A DNA stretch of 22,163 bases, from positions 1 through 22,163 of the forward strand of contig CAZNNH010000096.1 in assembly GCA_964574335.1 (NCBI GenBank), written 5' to 3'. A model generated the notes under the pieces. The model saw nothing but the letters and a program-made list of their open reading frames with translations, did not search any database and was not told the origin of the DNA. A program made the translations under genes and the position numbers. Shown here piece by piece: positions 21,988 to 22,163 of this stretch. Position 1 is the stretch's first letter, and each line of letters begins with the position of its first letter. Source of the DNA: CAZNNH01 sp964574335. Lineage in GTDB: Bacteria > Acidobacteriota > Vicinamibacteria > Fen-336.

Positions 21988-22163
21988 CTACTGGATCTCG
22001 AGGACCTCGATCTGCTGGTGCTGCAGGACGACCTCGGCCTGACCGTCGCCGTCAACGTCCCACACCGCCACCTGCTGGTTCCAGCGAGGTCGGTCGGGCC
22101 CCAACCAGGACCACCCCTTCACCGGCACCACGATCGGCCAGCGGGCATCCGATGCGGCGAGTC
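21988..22163 (-). CDS. C-terminal end of an FG-GAP/VCBS-repeat-like protein, cut by window edge
   Basis: About 58 residues remain, ending in a TAG at 21988. The text QVAVWDVDGDGQAEVVLQHQ followed by QIEVLEIQ carries the D-x-D-x-D/x-E calcium-loop pattern of FG-GAP / VCBS beta-propeller blades, and the preceding ARWPIVVPVKGWSWLG fits a blade edge. Such proteins are usually exported and bind calcium. The start, signal peptide and number of blades are off the window, so the full architecture cannot be judged. Confidence 0.6.
   Translation of the reverse strand, partial: LAASDARWPIVVPVKGWSWLGPDRPRWNQQVAVWDVDGDGQAEVVLQHQQIEVLEIQ

Overview
The window is about 22 kb of GC-rich bacterial chromosome with the look of Acidobacteriota. 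The main pointers are an ADOP-type duplicated orphan permease (18826-21330), an Oar-type TonB-dependent receptor with a carboxypeptidase-like N-terminal domain (700-3423), an S46 peptidase, and many secreted or envelope proteins of unknown function. This assignment is inference from gene content, not from a marker gene. I see no rRNA, tRNA, CRISPR array, transposase or phage gene.

Layout. 1-571 (minus) is the N-terminal part of a secreted S46 peptidase, divergent from the receptor gene. The receptor converges on a PAP2 phosphatase and a small beta-rich exported protein (3428-4691, minus). From 4692 to about 5750 lies a decayed zone: an 85-bp second copy of the receptor/PAP2 3'-end junction, an orphan C-terminal protein fragment and an internally deleted DinB-family gene. 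It is followed by a TIGR02206/YwaF-like membrane protein (5746-6546, minus).

6786-10829 (minus) is a membrane-protease and lipid-enzyme block: an N-terminally short M48 (Ste24-like) protease, an EEP-family phosphatase/nuclease, and a phospholipase D-VTT fusion whose stop overlaps the EEP start (ATGA). The 500-bp gap at 10830-11329 has no gene. It holds two blocks of degenerate ~20-bp repeats and two short remnants resembling the zinc-ribbon coding sequence of the gene at 14677.

11330-13064 (plus) is a tight three-gene unit: an ECF sigma factor, a single-TM anti-sigma-like protein (frameshifted here), and a secreted STN-domain protein with no TonB receptor beside it. Convergent to it is a zinc-ribbon/TM/TPR gene (13092-14677) split by a frameshift at a G run. 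14967-16448 (plus) holds a YkuE-like metallophosphoesterase and a DUF2007/zinc-ribbon protein. 16463-18626 (minus) is a two-gene exported unit: a twin-PEGA plus cysteine-rich Sel1 protein, then a TPR/TM/MopE-like metal-motif protein. After the ADOP permease come a small cysteine-containing exported protein and the C-terminal end of an FG-GAP-like protein.

No complete known defence, CRISPR or biosynthetic system is visible. The strongest candidates for something undescribed are the sigma/anti-sigma/STN cassette, the PEGA-Sel1/MopE pair, the repeat-rich 10.9-11.3 kb gap and the duplicated convergent gene-end junction. Two of the genes carry apparent single-base frameshifts, one of them at a homopolymer, so assembly error must be excluded before calling them broken.
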